Shown: positions 21,183-33,820 of the stretch, one piece after another
Position numbering within the stretch: position 1 is the first letter of the stretch
Layout: every line of letters starts with the position of its first letter
NCBI GenBank assembly: GCA_018340805.1
Contig: JACMZG010001913.1
Coordinates: 36,237,684 to 36,301,683 of the forward strand
DNA from: Microvelia longipes
Lineage: Eukaryota; Arthropoda; Insecta; Hemiptera; Veliidae
DNA length: 64,000 nt
Reading direction: 5' to 3'
Translations under genes and position numbers: made by a program
The notes under the pieces: generated by a model
Told to the model about the DNA's origin: nothing
Database searches by the model: none
What the model saw: only the letters and a program-made list of their open reading frames with translations

Positions 21183-21352
21183 TAAGTATATTCCTTTGCG
21201 TAATAAATACGTACACCATGTTTCGTTTTAATATAACAAGTATATCCATGATTTTTGGTGGATCATAAACGTTAAGCATCGTGCGTGGTCAGTGCTCGGA
21301 TGGGTTACCGCTGTGAATTAAACGAATATATTTGCTGTCTGAGGACGAGTAT
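21183..21352 (+). repeat. family A repeat, internal to 3' part
   Basis: Shares 'gtaataaatacgtacacca', 'tatatccatgatttttg', 'gatcataaacgttaagcat', 'gtggtcagtgct' and 'gaggacgag' with other copies. Confidence 0.65.
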
Positions 21353-22305
21353 TTGCATTTTTCAGTATAAATTTAATGACTTGTATATTTGCTATAGCTG
21401 ACTTTATTCATGCGTACTAACGCTATCTTTCAGGTCAAATGCTATCTATTTTTAAATTAGAGTTTTTATATTTATTTAGGATCAAGTTTTTACAAAGATT
21501 CGAGCTCCTACATAGTGTAGCGAGGCTATTAAAAAAGTGATTAAAGTTTCCTAACCTCTTTTGCCCTATCTTATCGGAAATTGAATTATCTACATCTTAA
21601 AATGTAAATTTGGTTGATCGATTTTTCGCAGGATAGAGTGTTGTGGGTGACTACAAAATATGTATGATGAAAAATTTACATTTTTTTAATAATTGTTGTA
21701 TCACATACCTACATTACATTCCAAATGCGTAAATAGTAAATGAAATGTGTTCATAGTCCAAATGAAATCGTATCTTAACACTAAATTGGTAATTAGTAAG
21801 CAAATGTTTGGACTTAATCAATAAAAATTAAGACTAAAAATGTGAATATATACATGACGATGTATATTTTTTTCTAATAACAGTTTTGCCAACGATACGC
21901 TTCCAGGAACGCGTATTGACCACTATAGTTTGGCATATTGGCTCAAAATTTGATATTTGCTTGCATTGTTTGCTTGTAATAGGTCTGTCAAATCATTGTT
22001 ACGGATTTTTTACTTTTCTCTCCATTAAAACTTACTAAAAATTCGAGTACGAGAGACCCTCGGTATTTTCTCTTACAACTTTAGACTTGCTTCACTGATC
22101 CTAAAAATATCATGACTATACAAAGCTAAATATAGTAAAACTTTGGTCTCGCTACGTTCGACCTCAGAATAAAATGGGAATCCAAAGTCTAGGGCGTTAT
22201 GACTTCGTCCTCGCTTCACTCATCTTCACAATGTCATGGTTGTCCCGATAGGGGTTATAACTTAAATAGAATAGCTTCACAATTATTACAAGATATCATT
22301 TTATC
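21353..22305. other. AT-rich stretch with reversed family A scraps
   Basis: 'ctcgctacgttcgacctcag' near 22145 and 'tcgcttcactcatcttc' near 22210 are reversed, decayed family A ends. No gene is supported. Confidence 0.4.
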
Positions 22306-22903
22306 AATTGTACGCGAGACACCTAATGTAACAAGCAAATTGCAATGCTACTTCTAGGAACTATTCTTAGAAGACGAGTGGTACTCTCTTACCCCCATTT
22401 TGATTGATAAGCAATATATTTATCATTTGATACTACCGAGTTTTGCAAAACACGAATAGTTGACACAATATAATTGTGTGAGGGATCTACGAAATACAAC
22501 AATATAGCAAAGTGCAATGCTACATCTGGGAACTGTTCCATCATTCGACATTCGACATCTTTAATGGCTCGACGTAATTTCATGTCCCACTCTGTTCGTT
22601 CTAACTCATCAGGGCACTGACAGAGCCTGAGTTCACTCCAACTTTCATCTGAAATTCCGAAGAATACGACACGAAGTATTTACCTGGGACGAGCAGTATT
22701 TTCTTACCGCTATCATTCTTGTGTCTCTCACACAATTATATTGTGTCAATTATTCATGTTTTGCAAAACTCAGTAGTATCAAATGATAAATATATTGCTT
22801 ATCAATCAAAATGGGGGTAAGAGAGTACCACTCGTCTTCTAAGAATAGTTCCTAGAAGTAGCATTGCAATTTGATTGTTACATTAGGTGTCTCGCGTACA
22901 ATT
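22306..22903 (-). mobile_element. foldback hammerhead element with 180-bp arms
   Basis: Arms at about 22306-22485 and 22724-22903 are inverted copies differing at only a handful of positions ('gtacgcgagacaccta' at one end, its complement at the other). The 240 bases between them hold the hammerhead unit in reverse. The arms correspond to the block that follows the hammerhead at 1-565, so the element looks like a head-to-head duplication of the unit. No TSD was fixed. Non-coding: the 64-codon frame at 22389-22583 is incidental. Confidence 0.75.
22590..22625 (-). ncRNA. hammerhead ribozyme, copy 4 (degenerate)
   Basis: Stem III and the box CTGATGA are kept, and stem II is GTT/AAC, but the second core box is GAA in place of GAAA and stem I is AGTGCC. 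Loss of a core adenosine should abolish cleavage. Confidence 0.7.
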
Positions 22904-23759
22904 ATATCGTGTTAAGTATTACAGTAGATACTTGACCACGTCTCTCTTAACACTAAATCCTTAAAGTACAGTCAAAGTTGGATACAAGGTAATACTGAGC
23001 TGCCTAGTTTTTATTTATTTAATCTTTTAAGTTATTAATAGCTATATATTTCATTATTCATTATACATGTTTGTTTAATTTGATTTTCCTGTAATAAAAC
23101 GTCATATTATTGACGGATCAACTAGTTATACTCGTACCAAGGGAGGGAACAGATTTATTTTGCATAATTTTTTTGTTGATTGCTCTTTAAAACAACTGTT
23201 AAAATTAACACAGTTAATTTTAAGACACAAAAATTAACTAACTTACAGATGATAAGTCTTAGGTTAATCTTAGATTAACTTTAAGATGAACAGTGTTCAT
23301 CTTAAAGTGTTAAGATGAACACAATACTTTTCCAGTATAACTACAGTAGAAGGTGGGGAAAAGTAAAAATTGATAAATAAATAATGTTGATTTGTCTAGA
23401 CTTGTATATTTATATTTAAGTTCATGAATATTTCCCAATCATTTATATTACAAGCATAAGCATAGTGTTCATTATACTTTAAAATATTAAAAATTATTGT
23501 ATTATTTGACACTTATACTGTTCTAGTTAGCATTGAAATTGTACTTATAAGTACACATTGATAGCTGGTTAGATTCTAAGCGTAAAATATAAATGGCGAA
23601 ATTTTTTGTATCTTGATTATACGAAGTTATAATTAAATATTTAAAAGTTTTAATTATTTGCCCAAAAACAAATTAAACTTAAAAACAAAACATTTTTGTT
23701 GATCTTGTGTCATTCTAGTCTCACTGGGGCCCAATACTTTTTTTCTTTAAAAAGACAAT
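22904..23759. other. AT-rich stretch, family A end hairpin only
   Basis: The bases 23322-23368 ('aatacttttcc' to 'ggggaaaagta') are a reversed copy of the family A terminal hairpin. Nothing else was recognised. Confidence 0.4.
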
Positions 23760-24560
23760 ACATTTTTTTATTTGTGACTCATCGAATCTAATCTTATTTA
23801 ATCTTATCAAATCTCATGATACTTATTACAGCCAATCTAGTTAAGTTCAATCTTAGTTCATTTAATTTCACCTCATTTTCCCTTATCTTATCACACCTCA
23901 TCACACCTAATCTTATCTCATTACATCTCACCTCATTTTATCTCATCTTATCAAATCCGATTCCATTTTATCACGTCTCATAACACCTGATCTCATGTTA
24001 TTACATCTCACCTCTTATTTTCTTATCTTATCACATCTCATTTCATCTTATCATATCTCATAAAACCTGATCTCATGTTATTACATCTCACCTCGTAGTT
24101 TCTTATCTTATCACATCTCATCTCATCTTATCTCATCTCATAAAACTTGATCTTATAAAATTACATCTCACCTCATAGATTAGGTGTAATGCCTCATTTT
24201 GTAATATCCCACCTGTTTGTATCCCATTTTAGTACATCTCAACATACCTGATTTCATCTCATAACATGTCACCTTATTTTTATCATTATTCTTTCTAATC
24301 TCATGTTATAACATTAAACCTTATATTATTTTATTACATTTTATTACACCTGAACTTATCTTATCCCCAGTCACTTTATTTTATCCCATCTTATCACATC
24401 TCATCGTACCTGATCTCATCATACAATATCTCACCTTGATTTATCCCATCTTATCACATCTTATCGCACCTGATCTCATCTTACTATATCTCACCTTATT
24501 TTATCCCATCTTATCACATTTCATTATTTCTGATCTCATGTCATAACAATTAACATTATC
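23760..24560. repeat. degenerate tandem array of ~10/20-bp TCAT-type units
   Basis: About 800 bases composed of variants of 'atctcatctt', 'atcacatctc' and 'acctgatctc'. Larger units are visible: 'ttacatctcacctc' recurs at 24001, 24081 and 24161 (80-bp steps), and 'ttatcccatc' at 24381, 24441 and 24501 (60-bp steps). All steps are multiples of 20. The plus strand is pyrimidine-rich with almost no G. Non-coding. Confidence 0.85.
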
Positions 24561-25433
24561 TAATTCTTATAAATCAAACGATAAAAAAGTTCACTTTATC
24601 TCTTCCTAAACTACAAATATTTAAATAGCAGACTATTTTTGACGTATCATTGGTTTTTATCATTATTTATATTAAAACTATTTTTAAATCAATAATTAGA
24701 AAAGTTTTTTAACAAGATAAAGAAAAACCATATTTTGTTAGTTTTTTAGATCAAAGATATAAAAGTAAATAGAGAGGTTTTCTATGAACAGTGTTTGTGA
24801 AAACCATTAAAATAAATGAAGTTAAAGTTTTTCCATTTGTTTGTAATACTCTTATGTCGCATTTCAATTAAATTAAACCTCTTTGATTTTATAGAATTTC
24901 TGAAGAATACTTGAGCTAATAAGATAGAATACCTCATTTTCTTATAATGAATAAAAAATAATACTTTTTGTCTCTCTACCCATTATTATATTTATATAAC
25001 AGAGCCGGCTTTCAACCGTTAACTGTAATCACCAGTTCCTATATGACTAACAATAGATCAATTAATAAAATGAACAATTAGAGTAAAAAATCAAATAATA
25101 CAATTAACAAAAAAAATCCAAAATAAACGCGACAAAAAGGTGTCTAAAAATTAAAAAAATATAATAAATAAGTATATAAAAATAATATATAATATATAAA
25201 TATAAAAAACATAGCATACCGGTGAAAGTAAGGCTAGTAATCAATCAGTGTATTTAAAGACGAGTACTTGACTCACCTTCTTTTTCTTATAGTTTATGGC
25301 CTTGCGTACAACGTGTAGTCGTTTATTCGTAATGTATCTCTTTTAATATACTCGAAATTTTGTTTAGGAATGTTGCTTTTAACTTTGTTTAAAGAGGATC
25401 ATCTTTCTTATAAAACGACATAATTAAGTAAAA
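24561..25433. other. AT-rich stretch, nothing recognised
   Basis: No open frame, repeat or RNA motif was seen. Confidence 0.45.
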
Positions 25434-25868
25434 AGAGAACACTTCAGTTCTATAAATCGAATAAATTTATTAGGCAATAATAATTTCAATCCCATTTTGG
25501 TCATCTTCAGGCTTAAAATAACACAGTATTAAACAATTTTTAACAAAAACAATAAACAAAAGGTTAAGTTTAGGAAAGCCGTAATTGAGGTAACAATACT
25601 TAAATTACACATTTCAAACTATTTTGCTGTTATATTTTTGAATTTCTTGAAATTCTTCACCAATTTTCTAGAAATTCAAAAATATAACAGAAAAATAGTT
25701 TGACATACTAATTGTTACCTCAATTGCGGTTATCCTAAATTTAACCTTTTGTTTGGTGTTTTTTTAAAAAAAATTAACACTGTGCTATTTTAAGCCTGAA
25801 GATGACCTAAATGGGATCGAACTAATTATTGCTTAATACATTTATTCGATTTAAAGAACTGTTTCTCT
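25434..25868. mobile_element. foldback element, ~200-bp arms
   Basis: Left and right halves are inverted copies ('cgaataaat', 'cctgaagatgacc', 'aggtaacaat', 'aaaaatataacag') meeting at a centre near 25650. Both arms carry CTGAAGATGACC followed by GGGAT and GAA(A), the same order as the hammerhead-like motif at 35.7 kb but without an intact GAAAC-GTC end. Non-coding. Possibly derived from the ends of a Penelope-like element (inference). Confidence 0.65.
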
Positions 25869-28639
25869 TTTTTTTTAATAATGTTTCTTGTGTTAGCATT
25901 TTATTTATTTTTGTAATTTCTCGTTCACTCTATTTTATAATAAATCCATAGTTTGTTGATAAACTATGTAGAATCGTTACATTTTGCCATCAATCTAGTT
26001 AGAGTAAATATAATTTATATTTTTCATCTGCTTTAAATTTAAAACAAGTATTTAACATTTAATGTTGTTTTCAAAACTTAACAAAATTCAATTAAAAAAA
26101 TAATAGAAGTTCATAATTTATTGGCCGTAAAATCTAACTTTTAATTAATGTAAGTTATCAGAAAATCTAAGAACCTAACGAAAAATTATAATTAGTTTTT
26201 CTCCAAAAGAAAAACCAGGGTGAATGTTGAAAATAAATTTTGTCAGAACGGAGGAGGTAATTGGTATTCTTGAGACCACCCCTTTAGTCAGAGGTCTTAG
26301 GCAGCTACATCTAGAGACTGGATTTAACTTCTGGATTAAAATTCTGTAGGAAATCAGAAAATAATTTAACACTTCTTTATATACCTTGATTTAATTCTAA
26401 TGTAAATTTTCTCTCTTTAATTAGCGTGGAAAATTTAAATAGTTTTTTTTTCTTTTGTATCAGAAGTCAAAATAAGAAATGCTTTAGTGGCGGTTGTTAC
26501 GTAAAATGTTGAGAATAAAAGAATATAAAAAATAAAATGTTAATTTTAGATCTTTTATCTTGTTATACAAAGTATATAATATAGTTTAAGAACCAAATCT
26601 CACAAATATTACACATTTTGCTTTTTTAAAAAACTTATTTAAAAATATACCTTAACATCATAGACAAATTTGGGCATTTTTTCTGTTTTAAACATATACA
26701 AATTATTCGATGAACCAATTTAATGCCAAGTTAAATTAACACTGATAATGAGATAAAACTTTAAACAAATGGTATGAAAACAAATTATCTTCAAATTATG
26801 TTAATAATTTGTTAATTAAAACAAATTATGAAAATATAATTTGATTTCATATCATTTTTATTTTTAAGCTGTGATTTTTCTAGTCTTTCCATTAATGTAT
26901 TGTGTTTGTTTATTTATTTATTTATTTGAATAGTTTATTAATGTAGTTTGTATATATAGATTCCGAAGATGCCTACAATGATAAGTGAAATATATTAATC
27001 GAATAAATCATTCAAAACTTTTTATAGAACTTAAGTCCCCTTGATCAAGCCTGAGATGGATTCTATAAACTTTTCAGTTCTACAAAGTTTAACAAACTAT
27101 TAAACCTTTTTCGTTAATGTATAAAAAAGCTACGTTTAATGATAATGTAAGCAGTCTTGATTTTATTAATGTCTTACTGTCATAACGGCTAACTAAAATA
27201 TTTTTAAAATCTCTACAATCTACAAGTTAAAGTTGTTCAAAAATAATAGGCTAAGTTTTAATTTATAGTTAAAATAAAAAATACACTAAAGATAACTGAC
27301 TGCAATAAGCATAAATAAACACTTTAAGTAAGTTACTTTAAAGTTAAAGTGTATGACCTTTAAAAGTTATAATTCTATTCTCTCATTTAAGTAGACAATT
27401 TAAAAGCCCCTGGGACAGTTTTAATTTGATCCTTTCATTGCAGTTTTTCTGAATAATTCCCTTTTTTAAAACAGAAGGGCTAAAAATTTGAATTTTAAAT
27501 ATTATTCATCTTTCAGAATAATAAAGGTCACAATAAAAGACAGGATAATTTATTTATTACAAATTCCGCTTCATTCTTTTTCTAACAGCAGGATTTATAG
27601 AATAAATTCATTGTATAAAAATATTTTTCTTCTTCATCTTTTTTCCTAATGCAAAAAAAAAAATCTTTTATGTTTTCTTAACAACTTAAAATTTTAAAGT
27701 AAAACGCACTATCTTTTTGTAGTAAAACCAAATATTTTTTCATCTGAGTTTCATAAAAAAGATTACTTCTAAGAGAAGTTTTTAAAATTTTAAGTTAATC
27801 AGGATTTCTGAAAAATATTGTTTCTAAACACCGTATCCATCATGCACCTAAGTATAGCATTGCAAAGAGGTATGTTTTTTATCAGAGTTCCTTAAATAAA
27901 TTCTATGTCTTCTTTGTCTTGAAAACTAATAACTAATATTTTCCACTGTTCTTCGACAAGAATAGTTCTTTTAGGCTCGAAATTATTGTTCGTATTTCCA
28001 TCACCATTTTATCTAAATTTGATGTTGAGGAAATAATACATTAGTTTAATCCCTTCATGGATAAATAACAATTCCATATGTCAATGAAGTATTTACTCAG
28101 TATATATTAATATAATATAGCTATATTTATTTATTATTGTAATACATAGTTATCTACAATATAAGGGAATGTAAGGATGTGAATAACTATGTCTGTTTTC
28201 CTCTGTGACATTTAGAATTTCATGAGAAAATCTAAGATAACATAATAAGAAACGTAACATAATAAAAAGATATGAATAATACAAATGTAATAGTCCTCTC
28301 TTGTATCATTTTCCCTAAAATGTTATTTATGCAAAAGATTTAAAACTTTTATGTACTTAAATTTGTATTTCGAGTATATACAACATTCTAAATTTTAACT
28401 GAGTAAATAAATTTTAAATAAAAAAGCGGATAAAAAAATCATATTAATCTCTGAGAGGGGGTTCAGGGAATTGATTATAAAATTACGCTAATGAGGTATT
28501 TTGTTTTTTAATGCTCATAATAAGTAAAGAATCGTCTGCGATTAAGGAAAATCGTAAACTTTGACGAAAAACGCATAACGGTGTATTTCTTGGTTTTATA
28601 CCTTAAATAATTGTTGTAATTTAAGGCCCTCCATTATAA
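25869..28639. other. long AT-rich stretch, one solo end motif
   Basis: Near 26965-27010, 'ccgaagatgcctac' with 'gtgaaatatattaatcgaat' recalls the arm ends of the foldback element at 25434-25868. Otherwise no gene or repeat was recognised. The 65-codon frame at 26175-26372 has no domain. Confidence 0.4.
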
Positions 28640-28689
28640 TTACTGGGTAGGACCGGGTTTGAAGGATGATGGATCGGATTCATCAGATT

Positions 28690-30190
28690 GATGTAATTGA
28701 CTCTCTAAATAGTTTAAAAGGTGGTACTAGACCAGGTATTGTGACCTGAAAACAGTAGGCATTTTGAATGATAATTTAGAGTATCTTACAGAACCAATCC
28801 TTCACCTTACTTAAAGATCTCTTTCTCAAGGAGTATTTCCAGACTGTCTGAAAACAGCGGTCAAAACTCCAATATTTAAAAAAGGTGACAAAACTAGTAT
28901 GGAAAATTACCGGCCAATATCAACGTTGTCCAATGTTGCAAAAATAATTGAAAAAATTGTAAAAAAATACTTAGTGGAATATCTTGAAAATAACAAGCTA
29001 ATCCCGAATATGCAGTTTGGTTTCAGGAAGGGCCTGAGTACTGAGGACGCTATTTCAGAGGTCACAACTTATGTAACTAACCAACTTGACAGTGGATATA
29101 AACCCATCATTATGCTGTTAGATATGTCAAAAGCCTTTGATTCCATCTACCATAAAACACTCATTAGAAAATTAAAAGGCATGGGCATCAGTGGTCCACT
29201 GTTAAATTGGTGTAGTAGTTACCTCAAAAATAGAGTACAAATAGTTAAGCTAAACGGTTGCTTGAGCGATGAATACACCTCTGAATATTCAATACCCCAG
29301 GGGACCGTGATGGCACCGATTTACTTTATTATTTTTATATCTGACCTATTTAAGCTAAACTTGGACATCAAAATAATAGGCTACTGTGATGGTTTAGCTT
29401 TAATGGTCTCTGGTCTTTCTTGGAAAACAGCTATTCAAATGGTAGGGAGTGATTTTACCAAGGTGAAGGAGTGGTTAGATAACAACTTACTAACCATCAA
29501 TGTAAATGTTTAGCATTAAAAACAAACATCAACTTAATATAAAACATATAACAGTACACAACAGGAAAACCTGTCTAAGCACGTATCCAAATATTTGCTT
29601 CTGCCCTAAAGTCGAAAATGTTGAGAGTACAAAATATCTCGGTGTCGAGATAGATTGTAATCTTAACTGGAAAATACATGTAAACAACCTCCACAAAAAA
29701 ACTTAAGCAATCCATGTACGTACTGGTGCGAACTAGGGGTTTCTTGAGTGAAAGCCAGAGGCGCATCCTCTATTATGCTATCTTTGACTCATTACTGAGA
29801 TATGGCCTTAGTGCCTGGGGATCCGCTTCGGCCTCGGTCAAGAGACCAATAGTAACCATTCAGAAAGCAATATTAAGAATAATGTTGTACAATCCTATAG
29901 ACGAACCTTCCAAAGCTCTGTTTGATAAAATAAACATTATTAATTTACAAAGTATGTGACATACGTCCGCTTTAATCAGCATATATAATTGTAACAACAA
30001 AAATCCAATACCTCTTGTTAGCAGTCAAATGAGAGCATCAATTAAAGGTGCAGGTGGCTGTTTAACACTGGTTGGTTAAATCTACTAAAATTTACAATTC
30101 CCTACCTAAACATATAAGCCTTCTTGATTCCAAAAGTACGTACAAAAACAAACTTAAAAAAATACTACTTGACAGACAAAAAAAAATTAC
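28690..30190 (+). pseudogene. CR1/Jockey-type LINE reverse transcriptase relic
   Basis: The best coding remnant in the window. The order is: EYLTEPILHLT, a stop (28811), SLSQGVFPDCLK, PIFKKGD, 'MENYRPISTLSNVAKIIEK' (28899), 'MQFGFRKGLSTEDAI', palm motif A 'LLDMSKAFDS', motif B 'SIPQGTVMAPIYF', then YCDGLAL where active elements have (F/Y)ADD. The second catalytic Asp pair is therefore gone. A frame shift at about 29505 leads to STKYLGVEIDCNLNWK, a second at about 29705 to 'MYVLVRTRGFLSESQRR' and 'LLRYGLSAWG'. After a stop at 29957 the usual C-terminal 'YNSLPKHI' and 'KNKLKKILLDRQK' follow. At least two frameshifts and several stops make it inactive. The 5' half (endonuclease, ORF1) is missing. 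Confidence 0.9.
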
Positions 30191-30202
30191 GGTGGCTGTG
30201 GG

Positions 30203-30244
30203 TGAGCACACAAGCACAATTTGTGTGTAGTGCTTGTGTGCTCA
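30203..30244. other. perfect 15-bp hairpin after the LINE
   Basis: Arms TGAGCACACAAGCAC (30203-30217) and its exact complement (30230-30244) enclose 12 bases. It lies just past the last LINE codons and just before a microsatellite, so it may be the element's 3' untranslated stem-loop (inference). Confidence 0.7.
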
Positions 30245-30284
30245 CTCATGTACAGTAATATTAATATTGCTATTCGCAATATAT

Positions 30285-30530
<246 letters not shown>

Positions 30531-30984
30531 TTTATTTGTTAAAATGTTATTCCAATTCTTTAGTCGTTTTTCTAAGTTTTAATATATCTTGTATCATACT
30601 TTATAGTTTACTAAATTATCAAAACTACTTTTTGTTTGTTATCTATAATTGATCGAGGTATATATAAGTTAATTTAAAAAACTGATAAATCATCCAAAAT
30701 ATTAATATAAATTAAAGTAAAAAAAAGTAAATAAAAAAATATATTTTTTTATTCCATTTATACATGGAAAATTAATAAGAGAGTTAGAGAGAGACTGTTA
30801 TCCACAGCACAAGGCTAATGCCTTAAAGTGGATAATAATCCGTTAATGGTTTTTCTTTTGTACAGCATATCTTTTGAGTTTATTCTGTAATTGTTATAAA
30901 AATATTTTAATTGTATTATAAAAAAATAAAGGATATTTTATTTTTAAAAAAATATAATTTAAATCGTAGGTAAATAAAAAAAAG
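30531..30984. other. AT-rich stretch, nothing recognised
   Basis: No open frame or repeat of note. Confidence 0.4.
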
Positions 30985-31565
30985 ATTGTGTTTGCAGGTT
31001 ATCACCTGAGTTATCAGTTTCAGATATTTGTAAGACAAAGAGGTTTTACGAGGATGAGTGGTTTTCACAAAGTTTTCTCTCTGTATGTGTAGGTGTCTGA
31101 GTGTTTCATTTTTCATGTGAAAAGGTTCATGAGGTTCATGAGTGTTTCATTCGTGGGAAAGTTTCATTTTATTATCAGCATTAGTTCAAATTTAACAGAA
31201 CGACTTGTATACATTTTAAAAAAAATATCAAAATAAGCCAATTGAGTTTGGTACGAATGTATTCCTTCATGTAATAAATGAGTGTACCTAGTTTTGTTTT
31301 AATGCGGCGAGAATATCTTTATTTAGTTATTTTGCATACTAAAAATACATTAAAAATGATAAGCATCATTCAGCCAGGTCAGAGCCTGGCTTTGTGACCA
31401 CTTGGAATAAAACATTTGTACTTATTCTCTGATAATGACGACGCGAATCCGAAGATCTTTAGCAGTACAAATTCGCTAGTTTTATTCTAAGACGAGCGAA
31501 TCGATTCCGAAATAGTGAGAATGAGCGTAGCGATTCCGATAGGAGGTGTGAATGTTCCGAAGTAT
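30985..31565 (+). repeat. family A repeat, diverged
   Basis: Landmarks: 'cctgagttatcagtttcaga', 'gagtggttttcacaaagttt', 'gaatgtattccttcatgtaa', 'gagcgtagcgattccgat' and 'gttccgaagta'. The middle is shortened relative to 52795-53578. The 66-codon minus frame at 30916-31116 is incidental. Confidence 0.6.
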
Positions 31566-32318
31566 TAGATTTTTTGTTTGTTTGTTATGCATGCACTAAT
31601 GATGGCTGTTAACGTTCAAAATACGGTTTTATTATCAAATTAATTACAATGAGTAGAGAGGCCAAACCTGGATTAGTTTTTTTTTTCTTCAAAAAATTTA
31701 AACACACTTTAGACAAGTTTAAAGAAATCTCACTTAAAACAATATGAAGGGATCGTTATAAAACCAATGTTTATTTTAAAAATTATATCAACAGTATCCG
31801 ACGAAAAGTTTACTGTTTATTTTAGGGAGTCCTCAGAAAAACTTTTCAAATATAAGTTAAGAGGAACCTCTGGAAAATGAAAACCCAAAAGTAATGGAAA
31901 AACACGCGAAAATGAAATATTTGCTCCCAGATTTCAATATCTTTATCTTTTAAATTGGCAAGGAAGCGTCATTTATAAATATTGACAGATATATTTTTTT
32001 TAACTTCTATTAAGTATTTATTTATTTAAATATATAGTGTCAAGAAAACAATAAATCGTGTTTCTAATTATAGAATATGGATATGGTTAAAAATTAATTA
32101 ATTTTAACTTACAAGTATTGAATGACATATATATTTTTTGAAACACATACGTAGTATATTGGGAAAATAGGGAATGCATAAAAATTGCATGTATGAGAGA
32201 AAACAAATATCAGTATGAGTATTTGTAGTGTATGAAAGTTGCTTTTTTTATTTTTATTGTTTCTTTGAATTTGCTGAACAATGAAAAACCTTTGATTTCT
32301 TTAAAATTTTTTCTTAGT
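31566..32318. other. AT-rich stretch, nothing recognised
   Basis: No open frame, repeat or RNA motif was seen. Confidence 0.4.
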
Positions 32319-32460
32319 CTTCACTTCACTTCACTTCAAACACTTCCTTTATTGCTAATATACAATTTTTAATACAATTATTATATAATAACAAAAATAC
32401 AAATCTAACCTTGATCTACATATTAAAAAAAAAAACTAATTTTTAATACAAATGGAACGA
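32319..32460 (-). mobile_element. LINE 3' stub with GAAGT tail (minus strand)
   Basis: On the minus strand the segment ends 'gcaataaaggaagtgtttga' followed by four GAAGT-type repeats (32319-32339 on the plus strand). This is a typical non-LTR 3' terminus with a microsatellite tail. Its 5' edge is uncertain. Confidence 0.55.
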
Positions 32461-32554
32461 TTTAGATGACGTATTAAATATATTTTTTATTTGGTGGTAA
32501 AAACTTAAATAACAACTTAAAAAATGGTAATTGGTACTTTAAATGGGAAAACAT

Positions 32555-32790
32555 TTTTACTATAGTTATAGGAAAAGTACTGTGTTTACTCTAAAAGTAT
32601 GAAACTAATTTCACCTGAGTAGTCTGTTCCAGATGTTTTAACACCTGTAAAGTGGTTTTACAAAAGTATCTGTCTGTATCTATGTGGGTGTTATCATCAG
32701 AACTTTCCTGCGTATTTATGCTAGAGATTTGAAATGTACTTATAGTCGGTGCATGTTAACACACATGTAATGTCAATATCAAAAGCAAAA
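32555..32790 (+). repeat. family A repeat, 5' part
   Basis: Begins with 'actatagttataggaaaagta' type sequence and continues through 'cacctgagtagtctgttcc', 'gttatcatcagaac' and 'gcgtatttatgctagaga'. The 3' half is absent. Confidence 0.6.
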
Positions 32791-33419
32791 TATTAAAAGT
32801 ACAGTTTTTGCCCGAATAAATTTTAAAATATAACAAGAAGAGCTTGACCTTGTTATTAAATTTTATTTTATTTACTCTTAATATTGCATTACCAATATTT
32901 ACATTATATGGAATTAGTCTAACATACAATTAAAGATGGCAATAAACAGATTAATGTATAAAATCGACCTAAACAATAATAATAAAAACGTTATTTTCAG
33001 TTTCCATTCGAATTTTTCGGAAACAAAAACATGGAACAAACATAGATAGTTTTGGGGATCCCCTGATGTTTCCGTCAGAACAAATCTAAAACAACGCATT
33101 AAATTTAAAAATCGCAAAAACTCTGCATCAAACATTCAATTTGCTTGTGAATCAGCTAATAAGAAATAAAAATATGAAAAAAATTGTGTTTTTATATCAA
33201 AATTTATATTTTGATACCAATCCCTATTGTGATGTTGCTTGAATGACATTTTTTAGTCAAATAACTGCATGATTGGGTATTTTTTTCAATCTCGATAAGT
33301 TTGCTAATAATTTTAAAAACCCTTACAAAAATATTTACCTAATTCTTCTGCTCACATGAATCTTGTTTAATATTTATATTATTAGTCATTGAGTTACCCA
33401 AAGAATATAATAGGAATAA
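32791..33419. other. AT-rich stretch, nothing recognised
   Basis: The 73-codon minus frame 32914-33135 lacks a recognisable domain and neighbours; not called as a gene. Confidence 0.4.
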
Positions 33420-33820
33420 AATGTCGGAATGTCTGAGAGATTGTCAGCCAGAAGGCAGGGGTGGAATTGGTGCTGATCTCTATCGGCAGCTCTGAAACTC
33501 ACTCTCTTTATCAAAATATGTTTGTCACTTTTTCAAGTTTAGTATTATGAAATCATCTTCTTCTTTATTACTATTTTAATTCCTTGATTATCTTCTTGAA
33601 ATTTGTTATTGTTGTAAGTAGCAAATAATTGGATTAATCATTGCTGTACGTGAAGTAGTTTGCTGAAAACAAGTTGACAGGAGCGCAATCTAGTAGTGGC
33701 ATAGTGAAACTACAAAATTACATACTAGCGCTCCTGTTAACTGGCTACGAAACTAATCTTTCATCGCCCACAATAATAAATTCCAGGACCATCTTTCTTT
33801 ATCTATTTATTCTTTGGAGT
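33420..33820 (+). repeat. dispersed repeat family G, copy 1
   Basis: Aligns with 61960-62340 over about 380 bases ('ggtgctg', 'gtagctctgaaact' type block, 'tagcaaataattggat', 'agtgaaactac', 'cactagcgctcct', 'tgtctatttattctttg'). An internal inverted pair ('gacaggagcgc' and 'gcgctcctgt') lies at 33677-33740. Open frame 33674-33970 is not conserved in the second copy. Confidence 0.65.

Noticed and set aside
23760..24560. Possible CRISPR or coding repeat.
   Set aside because: Degenerate contiguous units, no spacers and frequent stops.
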